A stretch of 34,302 nt of DNA from Hydrogenophaga sp. (GTDB lineage: Bacteria > Pseudomonadota > Gammaproteobacteria > Burkholderiales > Burkholderiaceae_C), in contig NZ_JADMJO010000039.1 of the NCBI RefSeq assembly GCF_018780385.1, positions 1 through 34,302 of the forward strand, written 5' to 3'. Both the position numbers and the translations under genes were made by a program. Below the pieces are notes generated by a model. That model made no database searches. It was given only the letters and a program-made list of their open reading frames with translations, and was not told where the DNA came from. Position 1 is the stretch's first letter; the number at the start of each line of letters is the position of its first letter. This document shows, piece after piece, positions 1 through 8,044 of the stretch.

Positions 1-211
1 CAAGGCGCTCACGCGCTTCAACATCGACTGGGTGTGGGACGGCAAGCCCGCCGTGTTGCAGAGCCGTGCAGTCGACAGCACGGGCTATGTGCAGCCCAAG
101 ATCAACCAGCTGCGCGCGGTGCGCGGCACGCGCTCGGTGTACCACCAGAACGCCATCCAGTCCTGGCGTGTCGCTGAAAACGGCGAAGTCTCCAACGTGC
201 AGGTGTATTGA
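1..211 (+). CDS. soxC: SoxC, sulfane dehydrogenase molybdoprotein subunit (3' end only)
   Basis: This is the C-terminal ~69 residues of an open frame entering from the left edge (codons start at base 2) and ending at TGA 209-211. The visible part contains the segment WVWDGKPAVLQSRAVD and ends SWRVAENGEVSNVQVY, which matches the dimerisation-domain tail of SoxC/sulfite-oxidase-type molybdoproteins. SoxC is the molybdenum-cofactor subunit of periplasmic Sox(CD)2, which oxidises the sulfane sulfur bound to SoxY. The identification rests partly on the immediate overlap with soxD and the following sox genes. The cofactor-binding domain lies outside the window, so catalytic residues cannot be checked. 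Confidence 0.9.
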   Translation, partial: KALTRFNIDWVWDGKPAVLQSRAVDSTGYVQPKINQLRAVRGTRSVYHQNAIQSWRVAENGEVSNVQVY

Positions 212-1281
212 TGAGGCCCGCCATGCGAACCCTGACCTTCCTCGCCGCAGCGCTTGTCACCAGTGCAGCCTGGGCGCAAACCCCACCCTGGAACGACCTG
301 GGCCGCAACGCCACCAAGGCCGAAGTGCAGGCCTGGGACATCGACGTGCGCCCCGACTTCAAGGGCTTGCCCAAAGGGGCCGGCAGTGTGGCCCTGGGCG
401 AGCGCGTGTGGGAAGCGCAGTGCGCGTCCTGCCACGGCAGCTTTGGCGAAAGCAACGAGGTGTTCACCCCCATCGTGGGTGGAACCACCAAAGCCGATAT
501 CGAGCGCGGCCGGGTGAAGAACCTGGAGCCGGGCAGCACCTTCCCGCAGAAGACCACCATGATGAAGGTCGCCACCGTCTCGACCTTGTGGGACTACATC
601 AACCGCGCCATGCCCTGGAACGCGCCCAAGTCGCTCAAACCCGACGAGGTTTATGGCGTGCTGGCGTACATCCTGAGCCTGGCTGAGGTGGTGCCAGCCG
701 ACTTCACGCTGAGCGACCAGAATATCGCCGACGTGCAAAAGCGCATGCCCAACAGATCCGGCATGGTGTTTTACGAGCCGCTGTGGAAGGCCAATGGCAA
801 GGGCGACGTGGCCAACGTGGCCTGCATGAAGGACTGCCCGGTGGAGACCACCATCCGCTCCTCTTTGCCCGACTTTGCGCGTGACGCGCACGGCAACATC
901 CAGGAGCAGAACCGCGTGATCGGTCCGGTGCGCGGTGCCGACACGACCAAGCCCGCGCCCACGGCGCCGGTGGGCAGCGGACCCAAGCCAGCGGCAGTGG
1001 TGGTGGCAGCTGTCAAGTCAGGGGATGGTGATGTGAAGGGTTTGCTCGCTGCCAACAGTTGCACCGCCTGCCACGGCATGAGTCAAAAGATCGTAGGGCC
1101 AGGGTTCAACGAGATCGCGGCGAAGCACAAGGGCAAGGAGGGGTTGGAGGCTTACTTGGTTGGCAAGATCAAGCAGGGTGGCTCTGGCGTCTATGGGTCG
1201 ATTCCCATGCCCCCCCAACCTCAACTGAGTGCCGCCGACGCCAGCACCATGGCGAAATGGATAGCGGCGGGCGCAAAGTGA
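211..1281 (+). CDS. soxD: SoxD, dihaem cytochrome c subunit of Sox(CD)2
   Basis: This periplasmic dihaem cytochrome c takes electrons from SoxC during oxidation of the SoxY-bound sulfane sulfur. The 356-residue product has a Sec signal peptide (roughly residues 5-23, ending AAWAQ) and two haem motifs, CASCH at 71-75 and CTACH at 284-288. A Pro/Ala-rich linker at about 250-265 separates the two domains. The ATG at 211 overlaps the soxC stop (TGATG), indicating translational coupling. A TTG at 208 and an ATG at 223 are alternative starts, and the ATG at 223 would give a cleaner signal peptide. The C-terminal domain closely resembles the separate small cytochrome encoded just downstream. Confidence 0.95.
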   Translation: MRPAMRTLTFLAAALVTSAAWAQTPPWNDLGRNATKAEVQAWDIDVRPDFKGLPKGAGSVALGERVWEAQCASCHGSFGESNEVFTPIVGGTTKADIERGRVKNLEPGSTFPQKTTMMKVATVSTLWDYINRAMPWNAPKSLKPDEVYGVLAYILSLAEVVPADFTLSDQNIADVQKRMPNRSGMVFYEPLWKANGKGDVANVACMKDCPVETTIRSSLPDFARDAHGNIQEQNRVIGPVRGADTTKPAPTAPVGSGPKPAAVVVAAVKSGDGDVKGLLAANSCTACHGMSQKIVGPGFNEIAAKHKGKEGLEAYLVGKIKQGGSGVYGSIPMPPQPQLSAADASTMAKWIAAGAK

Positions 1282-1394
1282 GGCCAGCCTAAGCTCAAGT
1301 CGAGTTTTTCTGATCAAACGGTCCAGCAACATTAATTTTGACGGCTGTATTGCGAGTATTCCCCATTCCAACTGCGACCAGGAGACCATAACCT

Positions 1395-1733
1395 ATGACC
1401 ATGATTTCAACCACACTGCTGATTGCAACCACGTTTACCTTGATCAGCGGTGCAGCGCTTGCGCAAGACGCGGCAGCCGCAAAGATACTTGCTTCAAAGA
1501 GTGCCTGCATGGCTTGTCATGCGGTGGACAAGAAACTGGTTGGCCCGGCTTTCAAGGACGTGGCGGCCAAACACGCCGGCCAGGCCGATGCGCTGGAGAA
1601 GGTGTCGGCGCGTATCAAGTCCGGAGGCTCTGGCATGTACGGCCCGGTGCCGATGCCCGCGCAGGCCCATCTCAAAGACGACGAGCTCAAGCTGCTGGCA
1701 GGTTGGATCCTTGCCGGCGCACCAGATAAATAA
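1395..1733 (+). CDS. small monohaem cytochrome c (SoxD C-domain-like)
   Basis: The 112-residue product has a signal peptide ending GAALA (about residue 23) and one haem motif, CMACH at 38-42. It is a class I periplasmic cytochrome c, with the GGSGMYGPVPMPAQ stretch that supplies the axial Met in c551/c552-type proteins. The same arrangement (GGSGVYGSIPMPPQ) is seen in the second haem domain of SoxD next door, which suggests an origin by duplication of that domain. It lies between soxD and soxY, 113 bases after soxD, with a weak GGAGA site upstream of the ATG. I infer that it accepts electrons from Sox(CD)2 or SoxAX and passes them to a terminal oxidase. An exact gene name cannot be assigned. 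Confidence 0.9.
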   Translation: MTMISTTLLIATTFTLISGAALAQDAAAAKILASKSACMACHAVDKKLVGPAFKDVAAKHAGQADALEKVSARIKSGGSGMYGPVPMPAQAHLKDDELKLLAGWILAGAPDK

Positions 1734-1767
1734 ACTTGCAACGTTCCTAAATTCACAGGAGTCTTTC

Positions 1768-2223
1768 ATGAACAACGCACGCAGAAATGCCCTCAAGACC
1801 ACCGGGGCTTTTGCCACGCTGGTGTCGCTGGGCATCGTCACGCAAAGCCAGGCGCACGCCGCCATGGATCGCGCCGGTTTTGACATCAAGACCATGGCCG
1901 ATGCGGTCAAGGCCTTGGGTGGCACCGCCGCCAACAGCGACCAGGTCATCGTGGTCGCACCCGACATCGCCGAGAACGGCGCCGTGGTGCCCGTGGGCGC
2001 CACCAGCAAGCTGCCCAACACCACCGAGATCTACCTCATCGTCGAGAAGAATCCCACGCCCATGGCCGCCGGTTTCAAGATCCCCGCCGGCACCGCGGCC
2101 GACGTGCAGACCCGCCTGAAGATGGGCCAGAGCTCCAACGTGTTCGCCGTGGTCAAGGCCGATGGCAAGCTGTTCTCGGCCTTCAAGGAAACCAAGGTCA
2201 CGCTTGGCGGTTGCGGCGGCTGA
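1768..2223 (+). CDS. soxY: SoxY, sulfur-carrying subunit of SoxYZ
   Basis: SoxY carries pathway intermediates covalently on a cysteine at its flexible C-terminus. The 151-residue product ends in the diagnostic GGCGG tail, with Cys149 as the carrier residue. The N-terminus (RRNALK followed by a hydrophobic stretch and an AHA cleavage region) is a twin-arginine signal, consistent with export of a folded SoxYZ complex by Tat. The ATG at 1768 is preceded by an AGGAG site (AGGAGTCTTTC) and fits the family length. A longer upstream reading in the same frame overlaps the cytochrome gene and is not needed. soxZ follows after about 50 bases. Confidence 0.96.
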   Translation: MNNARRNALKTTGAFATLVSLGIVTQSQAHAAMDRAGFDIKTMADAVKALGGTAANSDQVIVVAPDIAENGAVVPVGATSKLPNTTEIYLIVEKNPTPMAAGFKIPAGTAADVQTRLKMGQSSNVFAVVKADGKLFSAFKETKVTLGGCGG

Positions 2224-2275
2224 TCGCCCCCCGACCTTTTGCACAACCCCATTCACAGAATTTCAGGAGTCCAAC

Positions 2276-2587
2276 ATGGCTGATCCGATGCGCATCCGCG
2301 CCGCCGTCGCTGGTGACGAAACCACCGTCCGCGTGCTCATGTCCCACATCATGGAGCCCGGCACGCGCAGGGACGCCGCCGGCGCCCTCATTCCCGGCCA
2401 CTTCATCAAGGATGTGGAAGCCACCCACAACGGCAAGGTCGTGCTCGAAGCTGCGTTCAGCGGCGCCGTGGCGCAGAACCCGTTTCTGTCCTTCAAGTTC
2501 AAGGGCGGCGCCAAGGGTGACAAGGTCGTCGTCAAGTGGGTGGACACCAAAGGTGATACACGCACCGACGAAGCTCTGATCGCTTGA
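2276..2587 (+). CDS. soxZ: SoxZ, partner subunit of SoxY
   Basis: SoxZ forms the heterodimeric carrier with SoxY. The 103-residue product has the usual SoxZ length and starts MADPMRIRA. It contains the conserved MSHIMEPGTRRD segment and the beta-rich FFxFxxKG-like stretch (FLSFKFKGGAKGD), and has no signal peptide of its own. This agrees with piggy-back export with SoxY. An AGGAG site lies 7 bases before the ATG. It is in the soxY-Z-A order usual for the family, and nothing in it looks damaged. Confidence 0.96.
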   Translation: MADPMRIRAAVAGDETTVRVLMSHIMEPGTRRDAAGALIPGHFIKDVEATHNGKVVLEAAFSGAVAQNPFLSFKFKGGAKGDKVVVKWVDTKGDTRTDEALIA

Positions 2588-2631
2588 ACAGAGCCCCGCT
2601 TTTCCGCGATCCGATAACAAGAGGAGACCCC

Positions 2632-3441
2632 ATGAAGAAGACCCTGACCACCTCGCTGCTGGCGCTCGCTGCGCTGTGCGGCGCTGTCGGCGCATCAAAC
2701 GCGCAAGGCACGGCCGCTGAAGGCATTGCCAAGTACCGCGAGATGCTGCAGGACGGCAACCCGGCCGAGCTGTTCGAGATGAAGGGCGAGGAGCTCTGGA
2801 AACAGAAGCGGGGTCCGAAGAACGCATCGCTGGAGCAGTGCGATCTGGGCAAGGGACCTGGGGTCATCAAGGGGGCGTTCGTTGAACTGCCCAAGCACTT
2901 CGCCGACACCGGGCGCGTGCAGGATCTGGAGACGCGTCTGATCACCTGCATGGAGACGCTGCAGGGTTTCAAGGGTGAAGACATTGCCAAGACGGCGTTT
3001 GGCCGCGGCGAGATGGCCAACGTGACAGCACTGGCCACCTATGTGGCCACGGCCTCCAAGGGCATGCGCTTCAACCTGTCGCAGAAACATGCGCAGGAAA
3101 AAATGATGTACGAGACCGGCAAGCAGTTGTTCTTTACGCGCGGCGGCACGCACGACTTCTCGTGCGCTTCGTGCCACGGCAGCGACGACAAACGCATCCG
3201 CCTGCAAGACCTGCCCAACCTCACCAAGAACCCGGGCGACGGCATCGGTTTTGCGGCCTGGCCGGCGTACCGCGTGTCCAACGCGCAGATGTGGGGCATG
3301 CAGCTGCGCCTGAACGATTGTTTCCGCCAGATGCGCTGGCCCGAGCCCAAGTTCGGCAGCGACGCCACCATCGCCTTGTCGGTGTACATGGGCGTGAACG
3401 CCAAGACGGCCGAGTCCATCGTGCCGGCCATCAAGCGCTGA
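2632..3441 (+). CDS. soxA: SoxA, L-cysteine S-thiosulfotransferase catalytic subunit (one canonical haem motif)
   Basis: SoxA of the SoxAX complex couples thiosulfate oxidatively to the SoxY cysteine. The 269-residue product has a Sec signal (cleavage near ASNA at 24). It has one CXXCH motif, CASCH at 178-182, and the conserved Cys230 in LNDCFRQMRWPEP, which is the cysteine ligand that becomes persulfidated at the active haem. The N-terminal domain has single cysteines at 70 and 106 but no CXXCH. In characterised monohaem SoxA proteins these positions form a disulfide in place of the first haem. A GGAG site lies 7-8 bases before the ATG at 2632. Confidence 0.95.
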   Translation: MKKTLTTSLLALAALCGAVGASNAQGTAAEGIAKYREMLQDGNPAELFEMKGEELWKQKRGPKNASLEQCDLGKGPGVIKGAFVELPKHFADTGRVQDLETRLITCMETLQGFKGEDIAKTAFGRGEMANVTALATYVATASKGMRFNLSQKHAQEKMMYETGKQLFFTRGGTHDFSCASCHGSDDKRIRLQDLPNLTKNPGDGIGFAAWPAYRVSNAQMWGMQLRLNDCFRQMRWPEPKFGSDATIALSVYMGVNAKTAESIVPAIKR

Positions 3442-3457
3442 TCTGGAGACACATCTC

Positions 3458-4108
3458 ATGAAGCAAATCCATTCCCTGGCCCTGTTGCCCCTGACGGTTC
3501 TGGTGTTGTCGGCCTGCTCCTCGGCACCTTCACCGGCCGATGTGAACAAAGCCACCGCCGACCTGCTCAAGAACTCGTTCCAGGCGCGTGGCATCGCCAC
3601 GCTGGACCGGCTCAACCAGGACCAGGCCAACGCCGAATGCGCCGTGGCCGACGCTTCCGGCAAACCGCTGGACGAGAAGATGAGCAAGGCCATTGAAGAG
3701 GCCAGCATGAAGACTGTGAAGTGGCCCACCGACGGCAAGTTCCTCGGTGACTGGAAAGAGGGCGAGAAGATCGCCCAGAGCGGTCGCGGCCTGACCTGGA
3801 CCGACAAGGCCGGCGAAGCCAACGGTGGCAATTGCTACAACTGCCACATGATCAGCAAGGAGGAAATCTCCTTCGGCACGCTGGGCCCCAGCCTCTACAA
3901 CTACGGCAAGTTGCGCGGTGTGACCGACCCGGCCAGCGCCGGTGGCAAGGCCATCGTCGAATACACCTGGGGCAAGCTGTGGAACGCGCGCGCCTACAAC
4001 GCGTGTTCACAAATGCCGCGCGTGGGTCACATGGCCATCCTGAACCAGAAGCAGATCCAGGATGTGATGGCCCTGCTGCTCGACCCGGCGTCGCCAGTCA
4101 ACAAATGA
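3458..4108 (+). CDS. soxX: SoxX, monohaem cytochrome subunit of SoxAX
   Basis: The 216-residue product has one haem motif, CYNCH at 126-130, followed by the SoxX-type GTLGPSLYNYGKLRG segment. A further conserved stretch (YNACSQMPRVGHMAIL) carries the probable axial Met. SoxX shuttles electrons out of the SoxAX active site. The N-terminus ends in LSAC with Cys20 followed by SSAPS, which looks like a lipobox rather than a plain Sec cleavage site. If processed, the protein would be membrane-anchored. The start is 16 bases after soxA with a GGAGA site. The extra N-terminal region (about residues 25-110) is longer than in short SoxX proteins. Confidence 0.95.
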   Translation: MKQIHSLALLPLTVLVLSACSSAPSPADVNKATADLLKNSFQARGIATLDRLNQDQANAECAVADASGKPLDEKMSKAIEEASMKTVKWPTDGKFLGDWKEGEKIAQSGRGLTWTDKAGEANGGNCYNCHMISKEEISFGTLGPSLYNYGKLRGVTDPASAGGKAIVEYTWGKLWNARAYNACSQMPRVGHMAILNQKQIQDVMALLLDPASPVNK

Positions 4109-4197
4109 CAACCACGCCCCGGTTGCCACTGGCGACCGAGGTTCTCGCTAAAAAATTTCGCGTAAATATCAGCGATCAATTATCTATAGGTGCAGCA

Positions 4198-5928
4198 ATG
4201 AGTTTCAGCCGCCGTGAATTCATGCAGGTGCTGGCCGTGGCCAGCGCCACCGGCATGGCCCTCAACCACCGCGATGTGTTGGCCGCTGCGCCGGGCGCTG
4301 GTGAGCGCCTGTACAACGTGCCGAAGTTCGGCAACGTGAGCTTTCTGCACTTCACCGACTGCCATGCGCAGCTCACGCCCATCCACTTCCGCGAGCCCAG
4401 CGTGAACCTGGGTGTGGCCGAAGCGGTGGGCCGCCCGCCGCACATCGTGGGTGAGAAGCTGCTCAAGCAGTTCGGCATCAAGCCCGGCTCTGCCCAAGCC
4501 CACGCCTTCTCCTACCTCGACTTCAGCCAGGCCGCCAAAACCTACGGCAAGGTCGGCGGCTTTGCCCACCTGGCCACGCTGATCAAGCAGATGAAGGCCA
4601 GCCGCCCGAACGCGCTGCTGCTCGACGGCGGCGACACCTGGCAGGGCTCGGCTACCTCGCTCTGGACCAACGGCCAGGACATGGTGGACGCCTGCAAGCT
4701 GCTCGGCGTGAACATGATGACCTCGCATTGGGAGCACACCTTCGGCGCCAAACGTGTGCAGGAGATCGTGGAGAAAGATCTGAAGGGGAACATGGAATTC
4801 CTCGCGCAGAACATCAAGACCACCGACTTCGAGGACATGGTTTTCAAGCCGTATGCGATGCGCGAAATGAATGGCGTGCAGGTGGCGGTGATCGGCCAGG
4901 CCTTCCCCTACACGCCCATTGCCAACCCGCGCTACATGGTGCCCGACTGGACCTTCGGCATCCAGGACGAGCACATGCAGAAGATGGTGGACGAGGCGCG
5001 CGGCAAGGGCGCGCAGGTGGTGGTGGTGCTCTCGCACAACGGCATGGACGTGGACATCAAGATGGCGGCTCGCGTGCGCGGCATCGACGCCATCCTCGGT
5101 GGCCACACACACGACGGTATGCCCGCGCCCTTTGTGGTGAAAAACGCCGGTGGCCAGACGCTGGTGACCAACGCTGGCTCCAACAGCAAGTTCCTCGGCG
5201 TGCTCGACTTCGACGTGCGGGCTGGCCGGGTGCAGGGCTTTCAATACAAGCTGCTGCCCATCTTCTCCAACCTGCTGCCGGCCGATACGGCCATGCAGGC
5301 GCACATCGACAAGGTGCGTGCGCCGTACAAGACCAAGCTCGAAGAAAAGCTCGCCGTGACCGAAGACCTGCTGTACCGCCGCGGCAATTTCAACGGCTCG
5401 TGGGACCAGGTGATCTGCGACGCGCTGATGCAGAACAAGGGCGCCGACATGGCGTTTTCGCCCGGCGTGCGCTGGGGCACCTCGCTGCTGCCGGGCGACA
5501 CCATCACCTACGAACGCATGATGGACCAGATGGCGCTGACCTACCCGGCCACCACGCTCAACACCTTCACCGGCGAGCAGATCAAGACCATCCTGGAAGA
5601 CGTGGCCGACAACATCTTCAACCCCGACCCTTACTACCAGCAGGGCGGCGACATGGTGCGCGTGGGCGGCATGCAGTACACGGTGACGCCGAATGCCGCC
5701 ATGGGCCAGCGCATCAACAACATGACGCTCAAAGGCAAGCCGATCGAGGCCGACAAAACCTACAAGGTGGCCGGCTGGGCGTCGGTGCAAGAGGGCGCCC
5801 AAGGCGAGCCGATCTGGGACGTGGTCTCTGGCTACCTGCGCGACAAAAAGGTCATCAAAGGCGTGCAGATCAACACGCCACGAATCATCGGCATGGACGG
5901 CAATCCAGGTTTGGTGGCGATGAAATAG
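4198..5928 (+). CDS. soxB: SoxB, dimanganese S-sulfosulfanyl-cysteine sulfohydrolase
   Basis: SoxB hydrolyses the terminal sulfone from the SoxY cysteine adduct and releases sulfate. The 576-residue product begins with a Tat signal (SRREFMQVLAVASATGMA) and has the 5'-nucleotidase-like metallophosphoesterase fold. Visible metal-site motifs are HFTDCHAQ (Asp54/His56), LLDGGDTWQGS, TSHWEHTFG, LSHNGMD and GGHTHD. A C-terminal nucleotidase-like domain follows. The ATG at 4198 is chosen because the Tat motif begins there; in-frame sequence further upstream overlaps soxX. About 90 bases separate it from soxX, partly AT-rich (4148-4195), which could hold an internal promoter. Confidence 0.97.
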   Translation: MSFSRREFMQVLAVASATGMALNHRDVLAAAPGAGERLYNVPKFGNVSFLHFTDCHAQLTPIHFREPSVNLGVAEAVGRPPHIVGEKLLKQFGIKPGSAQAHAFSYLDFSQAAKTYGKVGGFAHLATLIKQMKASRPNALLLDGGDTWQGSATSLWTNGQDMVDACKLLGVNMMTSHWEHTFGAKRVQEIVEKDLKGNMEFLAQNIKTTDFEDMVFKPYAMREMNGVQVAVIGQAFPYTPIANPRYMVPDWTFGIQDEHMQKMVDEARGKGAQVVVVLSHNGMDVDIKMAARVRGIDAILGGHTHDGMPAPFVVKNAGGQTLVTNAGSNSKFLGVLDFDVRAGRVQGFQYKLLPIFSNLLPADTAMQAHIDKVRAPYKTKLEEKLAVTEDLLYRRGNFNGSWDQVICDALMQNKGADMAFSPGVRWGTSLLPGDTITYERMMDQMALTYPATTLNTFTGEQIKTILEDVADNIFNPDPYYQQGGDMVRVGGMQYTVTPNAAMGQRINNMTLKGKPIEADKTYKVAGWASVQEGAQGEPIWDVVSGYLRDKKVIKGVQINTPRIIGMDGNPGLVAMK

Positions 5929-6040
5929 GGCTGTTGGCCCCACCCGTTCGGTTGGTTGATTTCGTTTTGGTCTTCAATGTTGCGCCGATTTAAATCAAGC
6001 CCATTGAGGTTTTACGAAATGACATTCGAAATCATAAAAT

Positions 6041-6415
6041 ATGAACGATGCCTTGTTGGATGAAGAGGGAAGTGCTGACGCAATATTTGAATCTGCAGCA
6101 GAATTGTTTGGTCTGTTGTCTTCGCCTATTCGATTGCAAATCATCCACATTCTGTGCGATTGTGAGATGAATGTGACTCAGTTGCTGGAAGTCATCGACA
6201 CCACTCAGCCAAATATTTCTCAACACCTCAGTTTGCTGTATCGGACCGGTGTATTGGGTCGGAAGAAAAATGGGGCTCAGATTTACTACAGACTCAAAAG
6301 CAAGAAGGTTGCTTTGCTGTGTAAGACAGTTTGGCTCTCATCGTTGGCGACCTCATCGAACGCTGACAGTCGTCATATGGATATTTCGTCAAAATATCAG
6401 AATTTAGTGCCTTGA
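6041..6415 (+). CDS. ArsR-family regulator, probable SoxR-like repressor of sox genes
   Basis: The 124-residue winged-helix protein has the ArsR helix-turn-helix (VTQLLEVIDTTQPNISQHLSLLYRTGVL) and the wing GRKKNGAQIYYRL. Cys39 and Cys41 lie on helix 2 (ILCDCEMNV) and Cys94 on the C-terminal helix. Thiol pairs at such positions sense persulfide or polysulfide in the BigR/SqrR/SoxR group. The position directly after soxB suggests that it controls sox expression, which is inference. The gene is clearly richer in A+T than the sox genes. The upstream region contains an imperfect dyad centred on TTCGAA (about 6017-6033) that could be its operator. Confidence 0.85.
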   Translation: MNDALLDEEGSADAIFESAAELFGLLSSPIRLQIIHILCDCEMNVTQLLEVIDTTQPNISQHLSLLYRTGVLGRKKNGAQIYYRLKSKKVALLCKTVWLSSLATSSNADSRHMDISSKYQNLVP

Positions 6416-6424
6416 CGCTTCGCG

Positions 6425-6458
6425 GCATCTGATTGCCGATGCAGCTCAAGCCAGATGC
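6425..6458 (+). repeat. competing inverted repeats between the ArsR gene and the rhodanese gene
   Basis: GCATCTG (6425-6431) can pair with CAGATGC (6452-6458), and the same left arm (GCATC) can alternatively pair with GATGC at 6438-6442. The element starts 10 bases after the arsR stop. It could be a weak intercistronic hairpin or an operator dyad. No T-tract follows, so it is not a canonical terminator. Confidence 0.35.
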
Positions 6459-6494
6459 ATGTACCAAACCAATCACTACTCAAAAGAGACAACA

Positions 6495-7118
6495 ATGCGC
6501 TCAAGTTCGGATCGACGTCAATTCATTCAAGGTGCTGGTTTGGCCACCTTGTTCACTTCCATTGGGGTGAGTATCCCAGTTTTATCCCACGCTGCGGTGG
6601 ATGCCGTATCGTTGCCAGAGGTCAAACGCACGCGGGCGGGACTCTATGTTGAAGCTTCGGAGGTGCCCGGGTTCGTCGAAGCACGCGGAGGTTTTGGGAA
6701 GATTCTTTTTCTCGACATCAGAACCCGCGTCGAGGCCATGTATCTGGGAATGGCCAATTCCGTGGATGCACTGGTTCCCTATGTAGAACACCAGGAGCTG
6801 ATGACTGACTGGGACGACGTACGCGGCGGCTATCGCTTGGAGCCAATGCAGGACTTTGTGCCCGAGGTCAACCGTCGGCTGCAGTCCAAAGCACTGACGA
6901 AGGAGGCTGTGGTATTGCTGATTTGCCGATCCGGAGACCGGAGCAGTCGCGCCGCCAACAGGCTGATGGATGACGGCTTCACTCAAGTGTGGTCGGTTGT
7001 GGATGGATTCGAAGGTGACATGAGCAAAGAGGGCCGGCGCAGTGTCAATGGATGGAAGAACGCCGGCCTTCCATGGAGCTACAAGCTCGAACGCACCCGA
7101 ATGTATTTTCCACGCTGA
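6495..7118 (+). CDS. exported rhodanese-domain protein
   Basis: The 207-residue product has an N-terminal Tat-like signal (SSDRRQFIQGAGLATLF, then a hydrophobic stretch to SHAA). A single rhodanese domain carries the active-site loop CRSGDRS at Cys144. Rhodanese domains carry sulfane sulfur as a cysteine persulfide. The Asp of the domain's first motif is visible as ILFLDIRTRVEAMYLG. A periplasmic role in handling Sox-derived sulfane sulfur is inferred from location. The ATG at 6495 has an AAAAGAGA site; an ATG 12 codons upstream adds residues before the signal and is less likely. Confidence 0.85.
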   Translation: MRSSSDRRQFIQGAGLATLFTSIGVSIPVLSHAAVDAVSLPEVKRTRAGLYVEASEVPGFVEARGGFGKILFLDIRTRVEAMYLGMANSVDALVPYVEHQELMTDWDDVRGGYRLEPMQDFVPEVNRRLQSKALTKEAVVLLICRSGDRSSRAANRLMDDGFTQVWSVVDGFEGDMSKEGRRSVNGWKNAGLPWSYKLERTRMYFPR

Positions 7119-7139
7119 AGGAATTTACCAATGCCTCTT

Positions 7140-7186
7140 TGGCAGTAGTGGGGTGATGCCCGTGCAGAAGCACGGACAAACTGCCA
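7140..7186. terminator. nested stem-loop between convergent genes
   Basis: TGGCAGT (7140-7146) pairs with ACTGCCA (7180-7186). Inside it CCGTGC (7160-7165) pairs with GCACGG (7170-7175) around an AGAA loop. The structure fills the gap between the rhodanese gene and the convergent binding-protein gene, so it may stop transcription from both sides. There is no strong T-tract, so this is tentative. Confidence 0.4.
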
Positions 7187-7966
7187 TCAGTTAGTTTTCC
7201 ATCCCCACTTCGAAAATATGGCTGCTCCAGCCGGTGATTGGAGAAAATTCACGAACTTCTGCGCTGGTGGCTTTTCCTTGCCACGGGTGGTTACTGCAAT
7301 GCCAGCATCTCGGTAGACGGCGTACTCAGGTGCAATCGGGATCACATCAGCGAGATCTGGGCTCGCCACTTGCCAGATGTTCCAGATCAACCAAACGTCA
7401 ATCGACTGATCAGCCACCCAAGTGGCTTTTGCCTCAGCGCTGTTGCGCGCATGGACGGCGATGTTGGAGCGCAAGCGACTGACGGTGCGGATGTCCCCTT
7501 TGCGCCCTGCGGCGTCCTCCCAAGCACCGTTCTGACCAGCGCCGTTGACCACAAGGACAGACACTCCGGGACGCAGAAGGTCCTCGAACGCACGAATGCG
7601 TCTGGGGTTGCCGGGTCGAACCAACATTGCCAATGGTCGCAGGTACAGCGGCGTCACGTCACGATGTGACACCTGCGGTTCAAGTGCAACGACAAAGTCG
7701 GTCATCATCGTCTCTGAACCGCTGTAGATGAGGTCGGCGTCGACCTTGGCTTGAGGCAGCCACTGCGGGGTGGGGCCTGCGACCACTTCGACCTTCGCAC
7801 CGCCAGCTTTCTCGAAGGCTGCTGCAGCTTCCTTCATCGCGGGTGCCGGGCCGCCGGGCCCATAAATGCGCAGAGTCTGACCAGTCGCTGTGTTGGCCAG
7901 CAGCAGCGCAAAAGCGCACGCAGCGAAGAGCCGGGCGACTGGTTTTGGAAGATTGTTCTGATTCAT
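7187..7966 (-). CDS. AcfC/ModA-like periplasmic substrate-binding protein
   Basis: The 259-residue product has a Sec signal (RLFAACAFALLLANTATGQT). The mature part matches the AcfC-type branch of the molybdate/sulfate binding-protein fold: IYGPGGPAPAMKEAA at the start of the first lobe, GPTPQWLPQAK and DADLIYSGSETMMTDF. The family captures small oxyanions or organic acids in the periplasm, and the ligand here is unknown. No permease or ATPase gene is adjacent, so it may serve a distant transporter or act as a sensor input. The start at 7966 places the signal peptide at the N-terminus; the open frame runs further upstream with nothing recognisable. It is divergent from the lipoprotein/ECF sigma genes and shares a promoter motif with them. 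Confidence 0.85.
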   Translation of the reverse strand: MNQNNLPKPVARLFAACAFALLLANTATGQTLRIYGPGGPAPAMKEAAAAFEKAGGAKVEVVAGPTPQWLPQAKVDADLIYSGSETMMTDFVVALEPQVSHRDVTPLYLRPLAMLVRPGNPRRIRAFEDLLRPGVSVLVVNGAGQNGAWEDAAGRKGDIRTVSRLRSNIAVHARNSAEAKATWVADQSIDVWLIWNIWQVASPDLADVIPIAPEYAVYRDAGIAVTTRGKEKPPAQKFVNFLQSPAGAAIFSKWGWKTN

Positions 7967-8044
7967 GATGTTCACAAAGTTAGGGGAGTGGGATGCACTT
8001 GGCAGCGCACAAGTAAGGCACGTTGCGATATGCCTTGCTGGATG

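Noticed and set aside
208..213. TTG at 208 as the soxD start
   Set aside because: The ATG at 211 immediately follows and overlaps the soxC stop in the usual coupled way; TTG adds nothing.
4180..5943. A 587-codon open frame antisense to soxB
   Set aside because: It is a codon-bias shadow of soxB: low-complexity His/Val/Leu/Arg-rich translation, no family motif and no start signals.
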